DNA of 64,000 nt. Source: Streptomyces chartreusis (GTDB lineage: Bacteria; Actinomycetota; Actinomycetes; Streptomycetales; Streptomycetaceae). Where the stretch lies: assembly GCF_008704715.1 (NCBI RefSeq), contig NZ_CP023689.1, positions 3,720,001 through 3,784,000 on the forward strand, written 5' to 3'. A program made the translations under genes and the position numbers. Shown one piece after another: positions 8,776-17,504 of this stretch; within the stretch, counting starts at the first letter, position 1, and each line of letters opens with the position of its first letter. A model generated the notes under the pieces. It searched no databases. It was not told where the DNA came from and saw only the letters and a program-made list of their open reading frames with translations.

Positions 8776-10310
8776 GAACACGCATCCTCGCGCCGGCGCT
8801 CGCCGCCCTGGCGCTCCTGACCGCCTGCACCTCGCAGAAGGCGGCCGACGAGCCCGACGACGCCCCGAGACCGGGGTCCCTGCGCATCCTCGCCTCCAGC
8901 GAGCTCAGCGACATGGCCCCGGTCCTGGACCGGATCGCCGACGACACCGGCATCGAGGTCCGGCCCACCTACATGGGCACCCTCGACGCCGTGGAACTGC
9001 TGGCGAAGGGCAAGGCGGACGGTCGGTACGACGCACTGTGGCTGTCCTCGAACGACTATCTGCGGCTGCGGCCCGAGGCGGCGAAGAAGGTCGTCTCGGA
9101 GACGCCCGTCATGTCGAGCCCGGTCGCCGTCGGCATCAGGTCGACGCAGCTCGGGAAGCTGGGCTTCGAGCCCGACGACGTCACCTGGTCGCAGATCGAG
9201 AGGGCCGTCCAGGACGGCCGGCTCACCTACGGCATGACGGACCCGGCCCGCTCCAACTCCGGTTTCGCGACCCTGGTCTCCGTCGCCTCGGCCCTGTCCG
9301 GCGCGCAGTCCGCCCTGACGGACGCGGACGTCGCTAAGGCCACGCCCCGGCTGAAGGAGTTCTTCAAGGGGCAGAAGCTGACGTCCGGTTCATCGGGCTG
9401 GCTGGCGACGGCGTACAAGCGGCGCGGGAACGTCGACGCGCTGCTCAACTACGAGTCCGTCCTCAAGGGCATCCCGGGCCTGACCGTGATCCGCCCCAAG
9501 GACGGTGTCATCACCGCCGACTACCCGCTCTCCTCCCTCGCGTCGACGAACACCGCGACCCGTGAGGACGTCCGCCGCCTCACCGAGGCGCTGCGCGGCG
9601 ACGGCATCCAGCGGCTGATCACCGAGCGCACCCATCGCCGCCCGGTCGTCAGCTCCGTCGACCCCGCACCCGGCCTCGACACCGGCCGGCGGCGCGAACT
9701 GCCCTTCCCGGGCACCCGTTCCGTCGCCGACGGCCTGCTGGAGTCGTACGAGAACGAGCTGCGCCGCCCGTCCAGGACGGTCTACGTCCTCGACACCTCC
9801 GGCTCGATGGAGGGCGACCGCCTGGAGCAGCTGAAGCAGGCGCTCACCGACCTCACCGGTGACTTCCGCGAACGCGAGGAGGTCACGCTGATGCCGTTCG
9901 GGTCGGGGGTGAAGAGCGTGGCCACGCATGTCGTGGATCCGGCCGACCCCAAGGCGGGGCTCGCCGGCATCCGCGAGGAGACCGACGCGCTCACCGCCGA
10001 GGGCGACACCGCGATCTACACCTCGCTGGAGGCGGCGTACCGGCATCTGGGCTCCGGCAGGGACACGTTCACGTCGATCGTGCTGATGACGGACGGCGAG
10101 AACACCGCGGGCGCCGACTCGGCCGGCTTCCACGCCTTCTACATCGGCCTGGACCGCGAGCGGCGCGCGACGCCCGTCTTCCCCATCCTCTTCGGCGACT
10201 CCAGCAGGTCGGAGCTGGAGTACATCGCCGAGCTGACCGGCGGCCGGCTCTTCGACGCCCAAAAGGGTTCGCTGGACGGCGCCTTCGAGGAGATCCGTGG
10301 CTACCAGTAG
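8772..10310 (+). CDS. Lipoprotein with substrate-binding-like domain fused to a VWA domain
   Basis: 512 residues. A lipoprotein signal peptide ends in LLTAC (Cys19). Residues about 35-290 form a type II solute-binding-like domain (SLRILASSELSDMAPVLDRI, DPARSNSGFATLVSVASAL, YESVLKGIP). Residues about 335-505 form a von Willebrand A domain with an intact MIDAS: DTSGSMEGDRL, EGDTAIYTSL and LMTDGENTAG. The ATG overlaps the telA stop (ATGA). The fusion and its coupling to telA suggest an extracytoplasmic, metal-dependent protein-binding sensor. No transporter genes are present, so transport is unlikely. Confidence 0.85.
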   Translation: MRTRILAPALAALALLTACTSQKAADEPDDAPRPGSLRILASSELSDMAPVLDRIADDTGIEVRPTYMGTLDAVELLAKGKADGRYDALWLSSNDYLRLRPEAAKKVVSETPVMSSPVAVGIRSTQLGKLGFEPDDVTWSQIERAVQDGRLTYGMTDPARSNSGFATLVSVASALSGAQSALTDADVAKATPRLKEFFKGQKLTSGSSGWLATAYKRRGNVDALLNYESVLKGIPGLTVIRPKDGVITADYPLSSLASTNTATREDVRRLTEALRGDGIQRLITERTHRRPVVSSVDPAPGLDTGRRRELPFPGTRSVADGLLESYENELRRPSRTVYVLDTSGSMEGDRLEQLKQALTDLTGDFREREEVTLMPFGSGVKSVATHVVDPADPKAGLAGIREETDALTAEGDTAIYTSLEAAYRHLGSGRDTFTSIVLMTDGENTAGADSAGFHAFYIGLDRERRATPVFPILFGDSSRSELEYIAELTGGRLFDAQKGSLDGAFEEIRGYQ

Positions 10311-10920
10311 GGCAGTGGCGTACCTGGAGTCCCGCAAGAACATCGCCGGGAGCGCGTGCGGGCTGGCCGGCCTGGTGCTGACCTTCACGGGGGTGGCGGG
10401 ACCGTACTGGCCGGTCGTGGTCGTGGGGCTGTACGGCGCGGGCGCGCTGATCGCCCCGCCGGAGCGGCCCGCGCCGCCCGACTTCCCCGACCCCTCGGCC
10501 CAGCTGGACGAGCTGCGGGGCGACTTCGAGCGGGTGCGCGGCTATCTGACGGACGTCGAGCTGTCCGTGACGGCCGCGGCCCGGCTGCGTGAACTCACGG
10601 AGCTGCTGACGGCGTTGCTCGACAGGGGCTGGGTCGCCGAGCTGCTCGCGCACGATCCGGAGGGCGTGCACGTGCTCTCCCGGATCGTGCGGCGCGATCT
10701 GCCCGAGGCCGTCGACAGCTTCGTACGGACGCGTTGGTGGACGCGGATGTCGCCGGGGAGCGAGTCGCCGGAGCTGCATCTGGAGCGGCAGCTGGGCCTG
10801 TTGAAGAAGGACGCCGAGAAGCTGGCGGCGGGCCTGCGCGAGGTGGAGGCCCGCCGCCAGGAGACCCACACCCGGTACCTGGAGGACCGGGGCGGGAGCG
10901 GGGGCGGACTTACCGCCTGA
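10297..10920 (+). CDS. Two-segment membrane protein closing the TelA operon, unknown
   Basis: 207 residues. Two hydrophobic segments lie near the N-terminus (NIAGSACGLAGLVLTFTGVAG and WPVVVVGLYGAGALIAP, about 10-50). A soluble helical domain follows, with a charged, coiled-coil-like C-terminus (LERQLGLLKKDAEKLAAGLREVEARRQE). The GTG start at 10297 has GAGGAG upstream inside the VWA gene, and the two genes overlap by 14 nt. The 3' end overlaps the convergent beta-propeller gene by 11 bp. The family is not recognised. Position argues for a membrane partner of TelA. Confidence 0.7.
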   Translation: MATSRAVAYLESRKNIAGSACGLAGLVLTFTGVAGPYWPVVVVGLYGAGALIAPPERPAPPDFPDPSAQLDELRGDFERVRGYLTDVELSVTAAARLRELTELLTALLDRGWVAELLAHDPEGVHVLSRIVRRDLPEAVDSFVRTRWWTRMSPGSESPELHLERQLGLLKKDAEKLAAGLREVEARRQETHTRYLEDRGGSGGGLTA

Positions 10921-12643
10921 CGTACACCGTCGCCGTGGCGGACGACGCGTTGTGCAGGTCGTCGCCCGGCCAGCTGACCGTGTAGTCCGCGTCGCCGCGG
11001 GTGCGGGGCAGGTCGTTGATCGTGAAGGTGCCGTCGGCCGCGACCGTCACCGACGACAGCGTGCCGGTGCCGAGCCGGTCGGTCCGGGTGACCTTGAGGA
11101 CCGCCCGCTCGGGCAGCGCCTTGCCCTGTGCGGTGAACGTGCCGGTGATCTCGACGCCCGTCTTCAGCGAGCCCTCCTCGGGCGCGGTGAGCGCGATCGA
11201 GGTGGGTGCCTTGCCGACGGACACCGTGGTGGTGATGTCGTCGGCGGGGCGGTGGGTCAGGTCGCCGAGGTAGGAGACCTTGTAGGTGGCCTCACCCACG
11301 AGGCCGGGCTCGTCGAGGACGGTGAAGGTGCCGTCGTCCTTGACGGTGAACGTGCCCAGATCGTGGGTGCCGCTCGCGTCGGTGCGGGTCGCCCTGACCT
11401 TCAGGGGCTCGGCGGGCGCGGGCCCGTCCTGCTCCAGCTTGCCGCGCACGGCGAGCGGTTCGCCCGCGGCGGCCCGGGCGGGGCTGTGGGTGAGGCCGCC
11501 GGTGAAGCGGGTGTCGTACTGGACGGCCGGGGGCTGGATGATGTGCAGCCAGTACTGGTTGCCGGCCGCGTTGGTGGTGACCGCGAACAGCCGGGAGCCG
11601 TCCGCCGCCCACTCCAGGCCGCGCGGCGCGACCCGGTCGCCGTCGAGGCTGCCCTCGAAGGCGAACTCCAGCGGGGCGGTGGCGTCGGCCGGGTCGGCGG
11701 GCTGCACCAGCAGGTCGGGCGTGGAGCCGGTGGCCGAGGCGCCGCGCGCGATGTACTTGCCGTCGCCGCCGAAGGCGACCGCGCTGGCGACGGCCCCGGC
11801 GGGCAGTGCCCGATAGCCCTCGGCCGCGTCGGACAGGTCGCCGGTGTTCAGCAGCCGTGTCCCGGCACTCGCGTCGGCGACGGCGACCCTGCTGCCGTCG
11901 GCGGAGAACGCCATGTCCTTCAGGTTCAGGGCGCCCGTGCCGTCGGCGTCGGCGAAGCGCCGGGCCGCGCCACGCACGAGCGAGCCGCCGCCGGCGTCGT
12001 ACACCGTCAGGAACGGATTGGCGGCGGAGGAGTTGAGCGGCTGGCCCATCAGCATCCGGTCGCCGGGACCGGCCTCCAGCTGGAGCTTGCCGAAGTCCTG
12101 CCAGTCGGTGCGCGCGACGGTGTTGGTGGCGGGCGCGTAGGCGTCCAGGTAGGTCAGCGTGGTGTCGCACTGCGAGGTGTAGTACGAGTACGGCGTCGTG
12201 TAGTACACCTGGCCGCCCGAGAAGGCGAGGCTGCGGCCGCAGGTGTCGGTGGAGACGTACAGGCCGTTCGAGGTGTAGGTGCTGGTGTCGTAGCGCCAGA
12301 TGACCTCGCGGCCGCCGACGTAGAGCGTGGAGCCGTCGGCGTTCAGCGCGAGGCCGGAGATGTGCTGGGTGGTGCTGATCGTGGTGATCCGCTCGCCCTG
12401 GAAGTTGTAGACGGCGATCTGACCGGGGTTGCTGTAGCTGCCCATGTTGCTGTCGGCGATGTAGACCCGCTGGTGCGCGGAGTCCACCGCGAGCGCGGAG
12501 TACGAGGTGATCGGCAGCTTGGCCACCGCCTCGGAGGCCGCCGCGTGGGCCGCGGGCGCGGCGGCGACGGTCAGGCCGGTCCCGGCGAGTGTGGCGGCGA
12601 GCAGCGTGGCCGCGAGACGTCTGGAGCGGTGTGCAGTATTCAA
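10910..12643 (-). CDS. Secreted beta-propeller protein with Ig-like repeats
   Basis: 577 residues from a TTG at 12643, which is preceded by GGGGGG at 5 nt; the frame is open to 12706. A signal peptide is visible (RLAATLLAATLAGTGLTVAAAPAAHAA). YVTN/WD-like propeller blades follow (SALAVDSAHQRVYIADS, HISGLALNADGSTLYVGG, LKDMAFSADGSRVAVAD). The C-terminus carries two Ig-like repeats, each about 95 residues, ending in matching elements (TYKVSYLGDLTHRPADDITTTVSV and DYTVSWPGDDLHNASSATATVYV). There is no enzymatic motif. It is probably an extracellular or wall-associated binding protein, and it is monocistronic with its own promoter. Confidence 0.78.
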   Translation of the reverse strand: MNTAHRSRRLAATLLAATLAGTGLTVAAAPAAHAAASEAVAKLPITSYSALAVDSAHQRVYIADSNMGSYSNPGQIAVYNFQGERITTISTTQHISGLALNADGSTLYVGGREVIWRYDTSTYTSNGLYVSTDTCGRSLAFSGGQVYYTTPYSYYTSQCDTTLTYLDAYAPATNTVARTDWQDFGKLQLEAGPGDRMLMGQPLNSSAANPFLTVYDAGGGSLVRGAARRFADADGTGALNLKDMAFSADGSRVAVADASAGTRLLNTGDLSDAAEGYRALPAGAVASAVAFGGDGKYIARGASATGSTPDLLVQPADPADATAPLEFAFEGSLDGDRVAPRGLEWAADGSRLFAVTTNAAGNQYWLHIIQPPAVQYDTRFTGGLTHSPARAAAGEPLAVRGKLEQDGPAPAEPLKVRATRTDASGTHDLGTFTVKDDGTFTVLDEPGLVGEATYKVSYLGDLTHRPADDITTTVSVGKAPTSIALTAPEEGSLKTGVEITGTFTAQGKALPERAVLKVTRTDRLGTGTLSSVTVAADGTFTINDLPRTRGDADYTVSWPGDDLHNASSATATVYVRR

Positions 12644-12704
12644 CTGTGCCCCCCACAGGCTGAATTGAGCGTCCACTGCGATCAGTGACGCTCCTGTGGA
12701 GACC

Positions 12705-12734
12705 ATGTAACTGTGGTGCGTATGCCGCGATCAA
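12705..12734 (-). promoter_or_regulatory. Promoter of the secreted beta-propeller gene
   Basis: On the minus strand, TTGATC (12729-12734) and TTACAT (12705-12710) are separated by 18 bp and read toward the TTG start at 12643. A 5-bp hairpin (CACTG/CAGTG, 12674-12687) lies in the resulting leader. The -10 box is imperfect. Confidence 0.4.
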
Positions 12735-12945
12735 GGCGGCGCGACCGTACATGCGAGCGAATACAGGCGAGGGCCTGCCGCGGCCTTCCCATCGGGGCGG
12801 ACGGGACGACCACGACAGGCCCAGAGCCCCGTACGCCGTTGTACGGAACCTCGCCGGTCCTGTGTGCTGTCACCGCGGCCGGCCGTGACGATACTGCTGG
12901 TCAGGGCACGATCGGAGCCGGCCGCGGCGTCATCGGGGGCTGTTC

Positions 12946-14769
12946 TCAGCCCAGGCGCTGCACCAGCGCGTGGTACTCGTCCCACAGCTCCTTCGGCGTG
13001 TGGTCGCCGAAGGTGTTGAGGTGGTCGGGGACGAGCGCGGCCTCCTCGCGCCAGATCTCCTTGTCGACGGTGAGCAGGAAGTCCAGGTCGGTCTCGGCCA
13101 GTTCGAGGCCCTTGGTGTCCAGCGCACCCTTCGCCGGGAGGACGCCGATGGGGGTCTCGACGCCTTCGGCCTTGCCGTCGAGGCGCTCGACGATCCACTT
13201 CAGCACGCGGCTGTTCTCGCCGAAGCCGGGCCAGACGAACTTGCCCTCGTCGTTCTTGCGGAACCAGTTGACGTAGTAGATCTTCGGCAGCTTGGACTGG
13301 TCCTTGTCCTTGGCCACGTCGACCCAGTGGGCCATGTAGTCGCCCATGTTGTAGCCGCAGAAGGGCAGCATCGCGAACGGGTCGCGGCGCAGCTCGCCGA
13401 CCTTGCCCTCGGCGGCGGCGGTCTTCTCGGAGGCCACGTTGGCGCCGAGGAACACGCCGTGGTTCCAGTCGAAGGACTCCGTCACCAGCGGTACGGCGGT
13501 GGCGCGGCGCCCGCCGAACAGGATCGCCGAGATCGGCACGCCCTTGGGGTCCTCCCACTCGGGCGCGATGATCGGGCACTGCGCGGCGGGGACGGTGAAG
13601 CGGGCGTTGGGGTGGGCGGCCGGGACGCCGGAGGCGGGCGTCCAGTCGTTGCCTTTCCAGTCCGTGAGGTGGGCCGGGGTCTCCTCCGTCATGCCCTCCC
13701 ACCAGATGTCGTTGTCGTCGGTGAGGGCGACGTTGGTGAAGACGGAGTTGCCCCACAGGGTCTTCATCGCGTTGGCGTTGGTGTGCTCACCGGTGCCGGG
13801 CGCGACGCCGAAGAAGCCGGCCTCGGGGTTGATCGCGTAGAGGCGGCCGTCCTCGCCGAAGCGCATCCAGGCGATGTCGTCGCCGATCGTCTCGACGGTC
13901 CAGCCGGAGATCGTGGGCTCCAGCATGGCGAGGTTGGTCTTGCCGCAGGCGCTCGGGAAGGCGGCGGCGACGTACTTCGACTCGCCCTGCGGCGGCGTCA
14001 GCTTGAGGATCAGCATGTGCTCGGCGAGCCAGCCCTCGTCGCGGGCCATGACGGAGGCGATGCGCAGGGCGTAGCACTTCTTGCCGAGCAGGGCGTTGCC
14101 GCCGTAGCCGGAGCCGAAGGACCAGATCTCGCGGCTCTCCGGGAAGTGGGAGATGTACTTGGTCTGGTTGCACGGCCAGGGGACGTCCTCCTGGCCCTCG
14201 GCCAGCGGGGCGCCGACGGAGTGCACGGCCTTCACGAAGAAGCCGTCTTCGCCGAGTTCGTCGAGGACCGCCTGGCCCATGCGGGTCATGGTGCGCATGG
14301 AGACGGCGACGTAGGCGGAGTCGGTGATCTCCACGCCGATCGCGGAGAGCTTCGAGCCGAGCGGGCCCATGCAGAACGGGACGACGTACATGGTCCGGCC
14401 GCGCATCGAGCCGCGGAAGACGCCCTTCTCACCGGCGAAGACCTCACGCATCTCGGCGGGGTCCATCCAGTGGTTCGTCGGGCCGGCGTCCTCCTCCTTC
14501 TCGGAGCAGATGAAGGTCCGGTCCTCGACGCGCGCGACGTCGGTCGGGTCGGAGGCCGCGTAGTAGGAGTTGGGGCGCTTGATCGGGTCGAGCTTCTTGA
14601 AGGTGCCCTTGGCGACCAGTTCCTCGCTCAGGCGCTCGTACTCGGCCTCGGATCCGTCGCACCAGACCACGCTGTCCGGCTGCGTCAGTTCTGCGATCTC
14701 GTTCACCCACGAGACCAGCTCGCGGTGGTTGGTGGGGACGACGGGGGGAGCCGCGATGTCGCGCGCCAC
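12946..14769 (-). CDS. pckG: Phosphoenolpyruvate carboxykinase (GTP)
   Basis: 607 residues, full family length. It converts oxaloacetate and GTP to PEP, GDP and CO2, feeding gluconeogenesis. Visible motifs are the PEP/oxaloacetate region GSMRGRTMYVVPFCMGPLGS, the P-loop FPSACGKTNLAML, the GTP-site element WMRFGEDGRLYAINPEAGFFGVAPGTG, and NWFRKNDEGKFVWPGFGENSRVL. I placed the start at the GTG at 14769 (MARDIAAPPVVPTNHREL), with AGGAG 6 nt upstream. The frame is open to 14880, but those extra residues are not family-like. It is a single gene divergent from the hemolysin III gene. Confidence 0.93.
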   Translation of the reverse strand: MARDIAAPPVVPTNHRELVSWVNEIAELTQPDSVVWCDGSEAEYERLSEELVAKGTFKKLDPIKRPNSYYAASDPTDVARVEDRTFICSEKEEDAGPTNHWMDPAEMREVFAGEKGVFRGSMRGRTMYVVPFCMGPLGSKLSAIGVEITDSAYVAVSMRTMTRMGQAVLDELGEDGFFVKAVHSVGAPLAEGQEDVPWPCNQTKYISHFPESREIWSFGSGYGGNALLGKKCYALRIASVMARDEGWLAEHMLILKLTPPQGESKYVAAAFPSACGKTNLAMLEPTISGWTVETIGDDIAWMRFGEDGRLYAINPEAGFFGVAPGTGEHTNANAMKTLWGNSVFTNVALTDDNDIWWEGMTEETPAHLTDWKGNDWTPASGVPAAHPNARFTVPAAQCPIIAPEWEDPKGVPISAILFGGRRATAVPLVTESFDWNHGVFLGANVASEKTAAAEGKVGELRRDPFAMLPFCGYNMGDYMAHWVDVAKDKDQSKLPKIYYVNWFRKNDEGKFVWPGFGENSRVLKWIVERLDGKAEGVETPIGVLPAKGALDTKGLELAETDLDFLLTVDKEIWREEAALVPDHLNTFGDHTPKELWDEYHALVQRLG

Positions 14770-15111
14770 GGTTGCTCCTAAAAGAGGGATTTTGTCCTGA
14801 ATATGCCCTTGTGTGCCCCGTGGGGGCCACGACCCGGATGCTTCGCGGATCGGATCGGCGTTCCGATCTTCCGCGCTCATCCGGTGCCGACCGCACTCAT
14901 TTGATCATCCGACGCGTCCGCCCATATGTCCAGAGGGCGTCACAGGTGAGCGGCGTGAGCATCGCCACTCATCCAGATGTTTTCGATGGGTCACCACCGC
15001 TTCACCCCGGGTGGGTCCATTGCGGGTAGCCCGTGAGACGATGGCCACTTAAGGGCGCCCATCTGGCCGCTCTGACGCGTAACTTACGGTTCCGTAGGTA
15101 CGATGCCCCGC
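14770..15111. other. Divergent intergenic region between pckG and hemolysin III gene
   Basis: About 340 bp without a convincing gene. It contains the leader of pckG (AGGAG near 14776) and, at its right end, an inverted repeat with a -10 box for the hemolysin gene. No clear pckG -35/-10 pair was found. Short open frames here lack ribosome-binding sites and codon bias. Confidence 0.5.
15081..15104 (+). promoter_or_regulatory. Operator-like inverted repeat and leaderless -10 box
   Basis: A 20-bp imperfect inverted repeat, 15081-15100, is centred on TACGG-TT-CCGTA with 7 of 10 positions paired. It overlaps the -10 box TACGAT (15099-15104), which lies 7 nt before the ATG at 15112. The arrangement fits repression by a dimeric regulator, perhaps of TetR type; the regulator is unknown. 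Confidence 0.45.
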
Positions 15112-15858
15112 ATGACTGCGCCCGTCCCCGACGCGCCAACGGACACGCCGGCCGCCGGCCGCGGTTCCGCCGCGCCCTCGCTGCCGCACCAGATCGCGCA
15201 CCACGCCCAGCAGCTCTCGGAGGAGATCAAGCCCAGACTCCGGGGCTGGCTGCATCTGGGCATGTTCCCGGCCGCACTCGTCTCGGGCCTGGTGCTCACC
15301 GCCCTCGCGGACTCGGCGCGCGGTCGTGTCGCCTGCGGGATCTTCGCCCTCACCGCCTGCCTGCTGTTCGGCGTGAGCGCGCTGTACCACCGGGGCAACT
15401 GGAGCCCGCGCATGGACGGAGTCCTGCGCCGACTGGATCACGCCAACATCTTCCTGATCATCGCGGGCACCTACACGCCGCTGACGATGCTGCTGCTGCC
15501 GGGGGCCAAGGGGCAGTGGCTGCTGTGGGGCATCTGGGCGGCCGCCGCGGCCGGCATCGTCTTCCGGGTCTTCTGGGTCGGCGCCCCGCGCTGGCTGTAC
15601 ACCCCCTGCTACATCGCGATGGGCTGGGCGGCGGTCTTCTTCCTGCCGGACTTCATGCGCTCCGGCGGCATCGCGGTGCTGGTCCTGGTGATCGTCGGCG
15701 GCCTGCTCTACAGCGCGGGCGGCGTGATCTACGGCATCAAGCGCCCGAACCCGTCACCGCGCTGGTTCGGCTTCCACGAGGTCTTCCACTCCTTCACGCT
15801 GGCCGCGTTCGTCGTGCACTACGTGGGGATCTCCCTGGTGGCCTACCAGCACGCGTAG
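15112..15858 (+). CDS. trhA: Hemolysin III / PAQR family membrane protein (TrhA-like)
   Basis: 248 residues with about seven membrane segments, of the hemolysin III (YqfA/TrhA, PAQR) family. Signature motifs are SALYHRGNWSP (the family His after Ser-x-x-Tyr), RRLDHANIFLIIAGTYTPL with Asp and His of the predicted metal site, and the C-terminal FHEVFHSFTLAAFVVHY with two more conserved His. The N-terminal 50 residues are polar and variable. The start is taken at 15112 because of the leaderless -10 box; an in-frame ATG lies 9 nt upstream. Bacterial members have been connected to membrane-energetics homeostasis; hemolysis is not implied. Confidence 0.88.
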   Translation: MTAPVPDAPTDTPAAGRGSAAPSLPHQIAHHAQQLSEEIKPRLRGWLHLGMFPAALVSGLVLTALADSARGRVACGIFALTACLLFGVSALYHRGNWSPRMDGVLRRLDHANIFLIIAGTYTPLTMLLLPGAKGQWLLWGIWAAAAAGIVFRVFWVGAPRWLYTPCYIAMGWAAVFFLPDFMRSGGIAVLVLVIVGGLLYSAGGVIYGIKRPNPSPRWFGFHEVFHSFTLAAFVVHYVGISLVAYQHA

Positions 15859-15879
15859 CCCACCGCACAGCGCCTTCGA

Positions 15880-15910
15880 GGGCCACGGCTTCCGAGCCGT
15901 GGCCCTTTTT
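15880..15910 (+). terminator. Intrinsic terminator of the hemolysin III gene
   Basis: GGGCCACGGC (15880-15889) and GCCGTGGCCC (15896-15905) form a perfect 10-bp stem with a 6-nt loop, followed by TTTTT. This is a textbook Rho-independent terminator 22 bp after the stop codon. Confidence 0.9.
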
Positions 15911-15925
15911 CGCGCCCTCCACATG

Positions 15926-15958
15926 TTGACAGCAGCTCCTTTTTGAGAGCTACTCTCA
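15926..15958 (+). promoter_or_regulatory. Promoter and operator of the MFS-TetR operon
   Basis: TTGACA (15926-15931) is followed after 19 bp by TACTCT (15951-15956). A perfect inverted repeat TGAGAG-CTA-CTCTCA (15944-15958) overlaps the -10 box and lies 4 bp before the ATG at 15963. The most likely ligand is the TetR regulator encoded by the second gene of this operon. The start would be leaderless. Confidence 0.65.
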
Positions 15959-15962
15959 TTTC

Positions 15963-17504
15963 ATGGTTACTGCCACTACAGATTCCCGCCGCTGGTGGGC
16001 GCTCGGCGCCCTGGTCGCGAGCATGCTCACGCTCGGCTTCGACATGACGATCCTCAATGTGGCGCTGCCGACGATGGCCGCCGACCTCGGCGCCACCACC
16101 GGCCAGCAGCAGTGGATGGCGGACGCGTACGTCGTCGTCTTCGCCGCGCTGATGCTCCCCGCGGGCCTGCTGGGCGACCGGTTCGGGCGGCGGCGGATGC
16201 TGATCACCGGGCTCGGCGTCTTCCTCGCCGGTTCGCTCGTCGGCGCGCTGGCCGGCGACGTCAACGCGGTCATCGCCGCACGCGCGGTGATGGGCGTCGG
16301 CGCGGCCCTGGTCACCCCGCTCTCGCTGTCCGTGCTGCCCACGCTCTTCGGCCCCGAGGAACGCACCAAGGCCGTCGGCATCGCCTCCGCCGCCTCCGCG
16401 CTCGGCCTGCCGCTCGGCCCGATCATCGGCGGCTGGCTGCTGAACCACTTCTGGTGGGGCTCGGTCTTCCTGATCAACGTCCCGATGGCCGCGATCGGCA
16501 TCGCCGCCTGCCTCTTCCTGCTCCCCGAGACCAAGGACCCCGCCTCCCCCAAGGTCGACACCGTCTCCACGGCACTCGCCGCGACCGGGCTCGGCGCCCT
16601 CGTCTACGGCATCATCGAGGCGCCCGCCCGGGGCTGGGGCGACCCGCTGGTCCTGGGCACGCTCGGGGCGGCCGTGCTCCTGATCGCCGCACTGGTGGTG
16701 CGCGAGCGCCGGGTCGAGCGCCCCATGCTCGACATGACGCTGCTCGCCCACCGCGGCTTCCTGTTCAACACCGTCGCCGCCACCCTGGTGACGTTCATCC
16801 TGACCGGCCTGCTGTTCGTTCTGCCGCCCTACCTCCAGGCCGTCCTCGGCCACGACGCCCTGGGCACCGGCGTGCGGCTGCTGCCGATGATGGGCGGACT
16901 GCTGGTGGCCTCCCGTCTCGCCCCGCAGGTCGTCGCCCGCTTCGGTGCGCGGGCCGCGGTGAGCGCGGGCCTGGTTGTGCTGGCCTTCGCCGGGTTCCTC
17001 GGCAGCCGTACGACGGTGGACTCCGGCTACGGATTCGTCGCGCTGTGGCTCACCATCACCGGCCTCGGCTTCGGCCTCTCGCTCATCCCCGCCATGAACG
17101 GCGGTCTGAGCGCCCTGCCCCGGGACCGGGCCGGCAGCGGCTCCGGGCTGCTGATGACCCTGCGTCAGGTGGGCGGCGCGATCGGTATCGCCCTGCTCGG
17201 CAGCCTGCTCGCCGGCGCCTTCCGGGACCGGCTCGACGTCACCGGGCTGCCCGCGGGCGCCGCCGACACCGCCGGGGAGTCCGTGGTCGCGGCACACCTG
17301 GTCGCCGAGCGGGCGGGCTCGGCGCAGCTCGCGGCCTCCGCGAACAGCGCGTACGTCCACGGCATGGGCATCGTGCTGCTGGTGTGCGGGATCGCGGCCC
17401 TGGTCTCCGCCCTGCTGGCGGCCGCGTTCCTGCCGGGAACACCGGATGCGGAGGAGCCCGGGGCCCCGGACATGGCTGCCGAGCGGGCCGATGCCCGACA
17501 ATGA
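15963..17504 (+). CDS. MFS drug/proton antiporter, DHA2 (14-TMS) family
   Basis: A 513-residue major-facilitator exporter with about 14 membrane segments. Family motifs are DMTILNVALPTMAADLGAT (motif D1), LLGDRFGRRRMLITGLGVF (motif A), the motif C region ALGLPLGPIIGGWLL, and RDRAGSGSGLLMTLRQVGGAIGIAL in the second half. It probably exports toxic organic cations or antibiotics with proton antiport; the substrate is unknown. The stop overlaps the start of a TetR regulator (ATGA), so the pair is one operon controlled from a palindromic operator just upstream. Confidence 0.88.
   Translation: MVTATTDSRRWWALGALVASMLTLGFDMTILNVALPTMAADLGATTGQQQWMADAYVVVFAALMLPAGLLGDRFGRRRMLITGLGVFLAGSLVGALAGDVNAVIAARAVMGVGAALVTPLSLSVLPTLFGPEERTKAVGIASAASALGLPLGPIIGGWLLNHFWWGSVFLINVPMAAIGIAACLFLLPETKDPASPKVDTVSTALAATGLGALVYGIIEAPARGWGDPLVLGTLGAAVLLIAALVVRERRVERPMLDMTLLAHRGFLFNTVAATLVTFILTGLLFVLPPYLQAVLGHDALGTGVRLLPMMGGLLVASRLAPQVVARFGARAAVSAGLVVLAFAGFLGSRTTVDSGYGFVALWLTITGLGFGLSLIPAMNGGLSALPRDRAGSGSGLLMTLRQVGGAIGIALLGSLLAGAFRDRLDVTGLPAGAADTAGESVVAAHLVAERAGSAQLAASANSAYVHGMGIVLLVCGIAALVSALLAAAFLPGTPDAEEPGAPDMAAERADARQ

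Noticed and set aside
6241..8781. 846-residue minus-strand frame opposite telA
   Set aside because: No start signal or family resemblance; antisense to well-supported genes.
12970..14781. 603-residue plus-strand frame opposite pckG
   Set aside because: Antisense reading of pckG with shadow composition.
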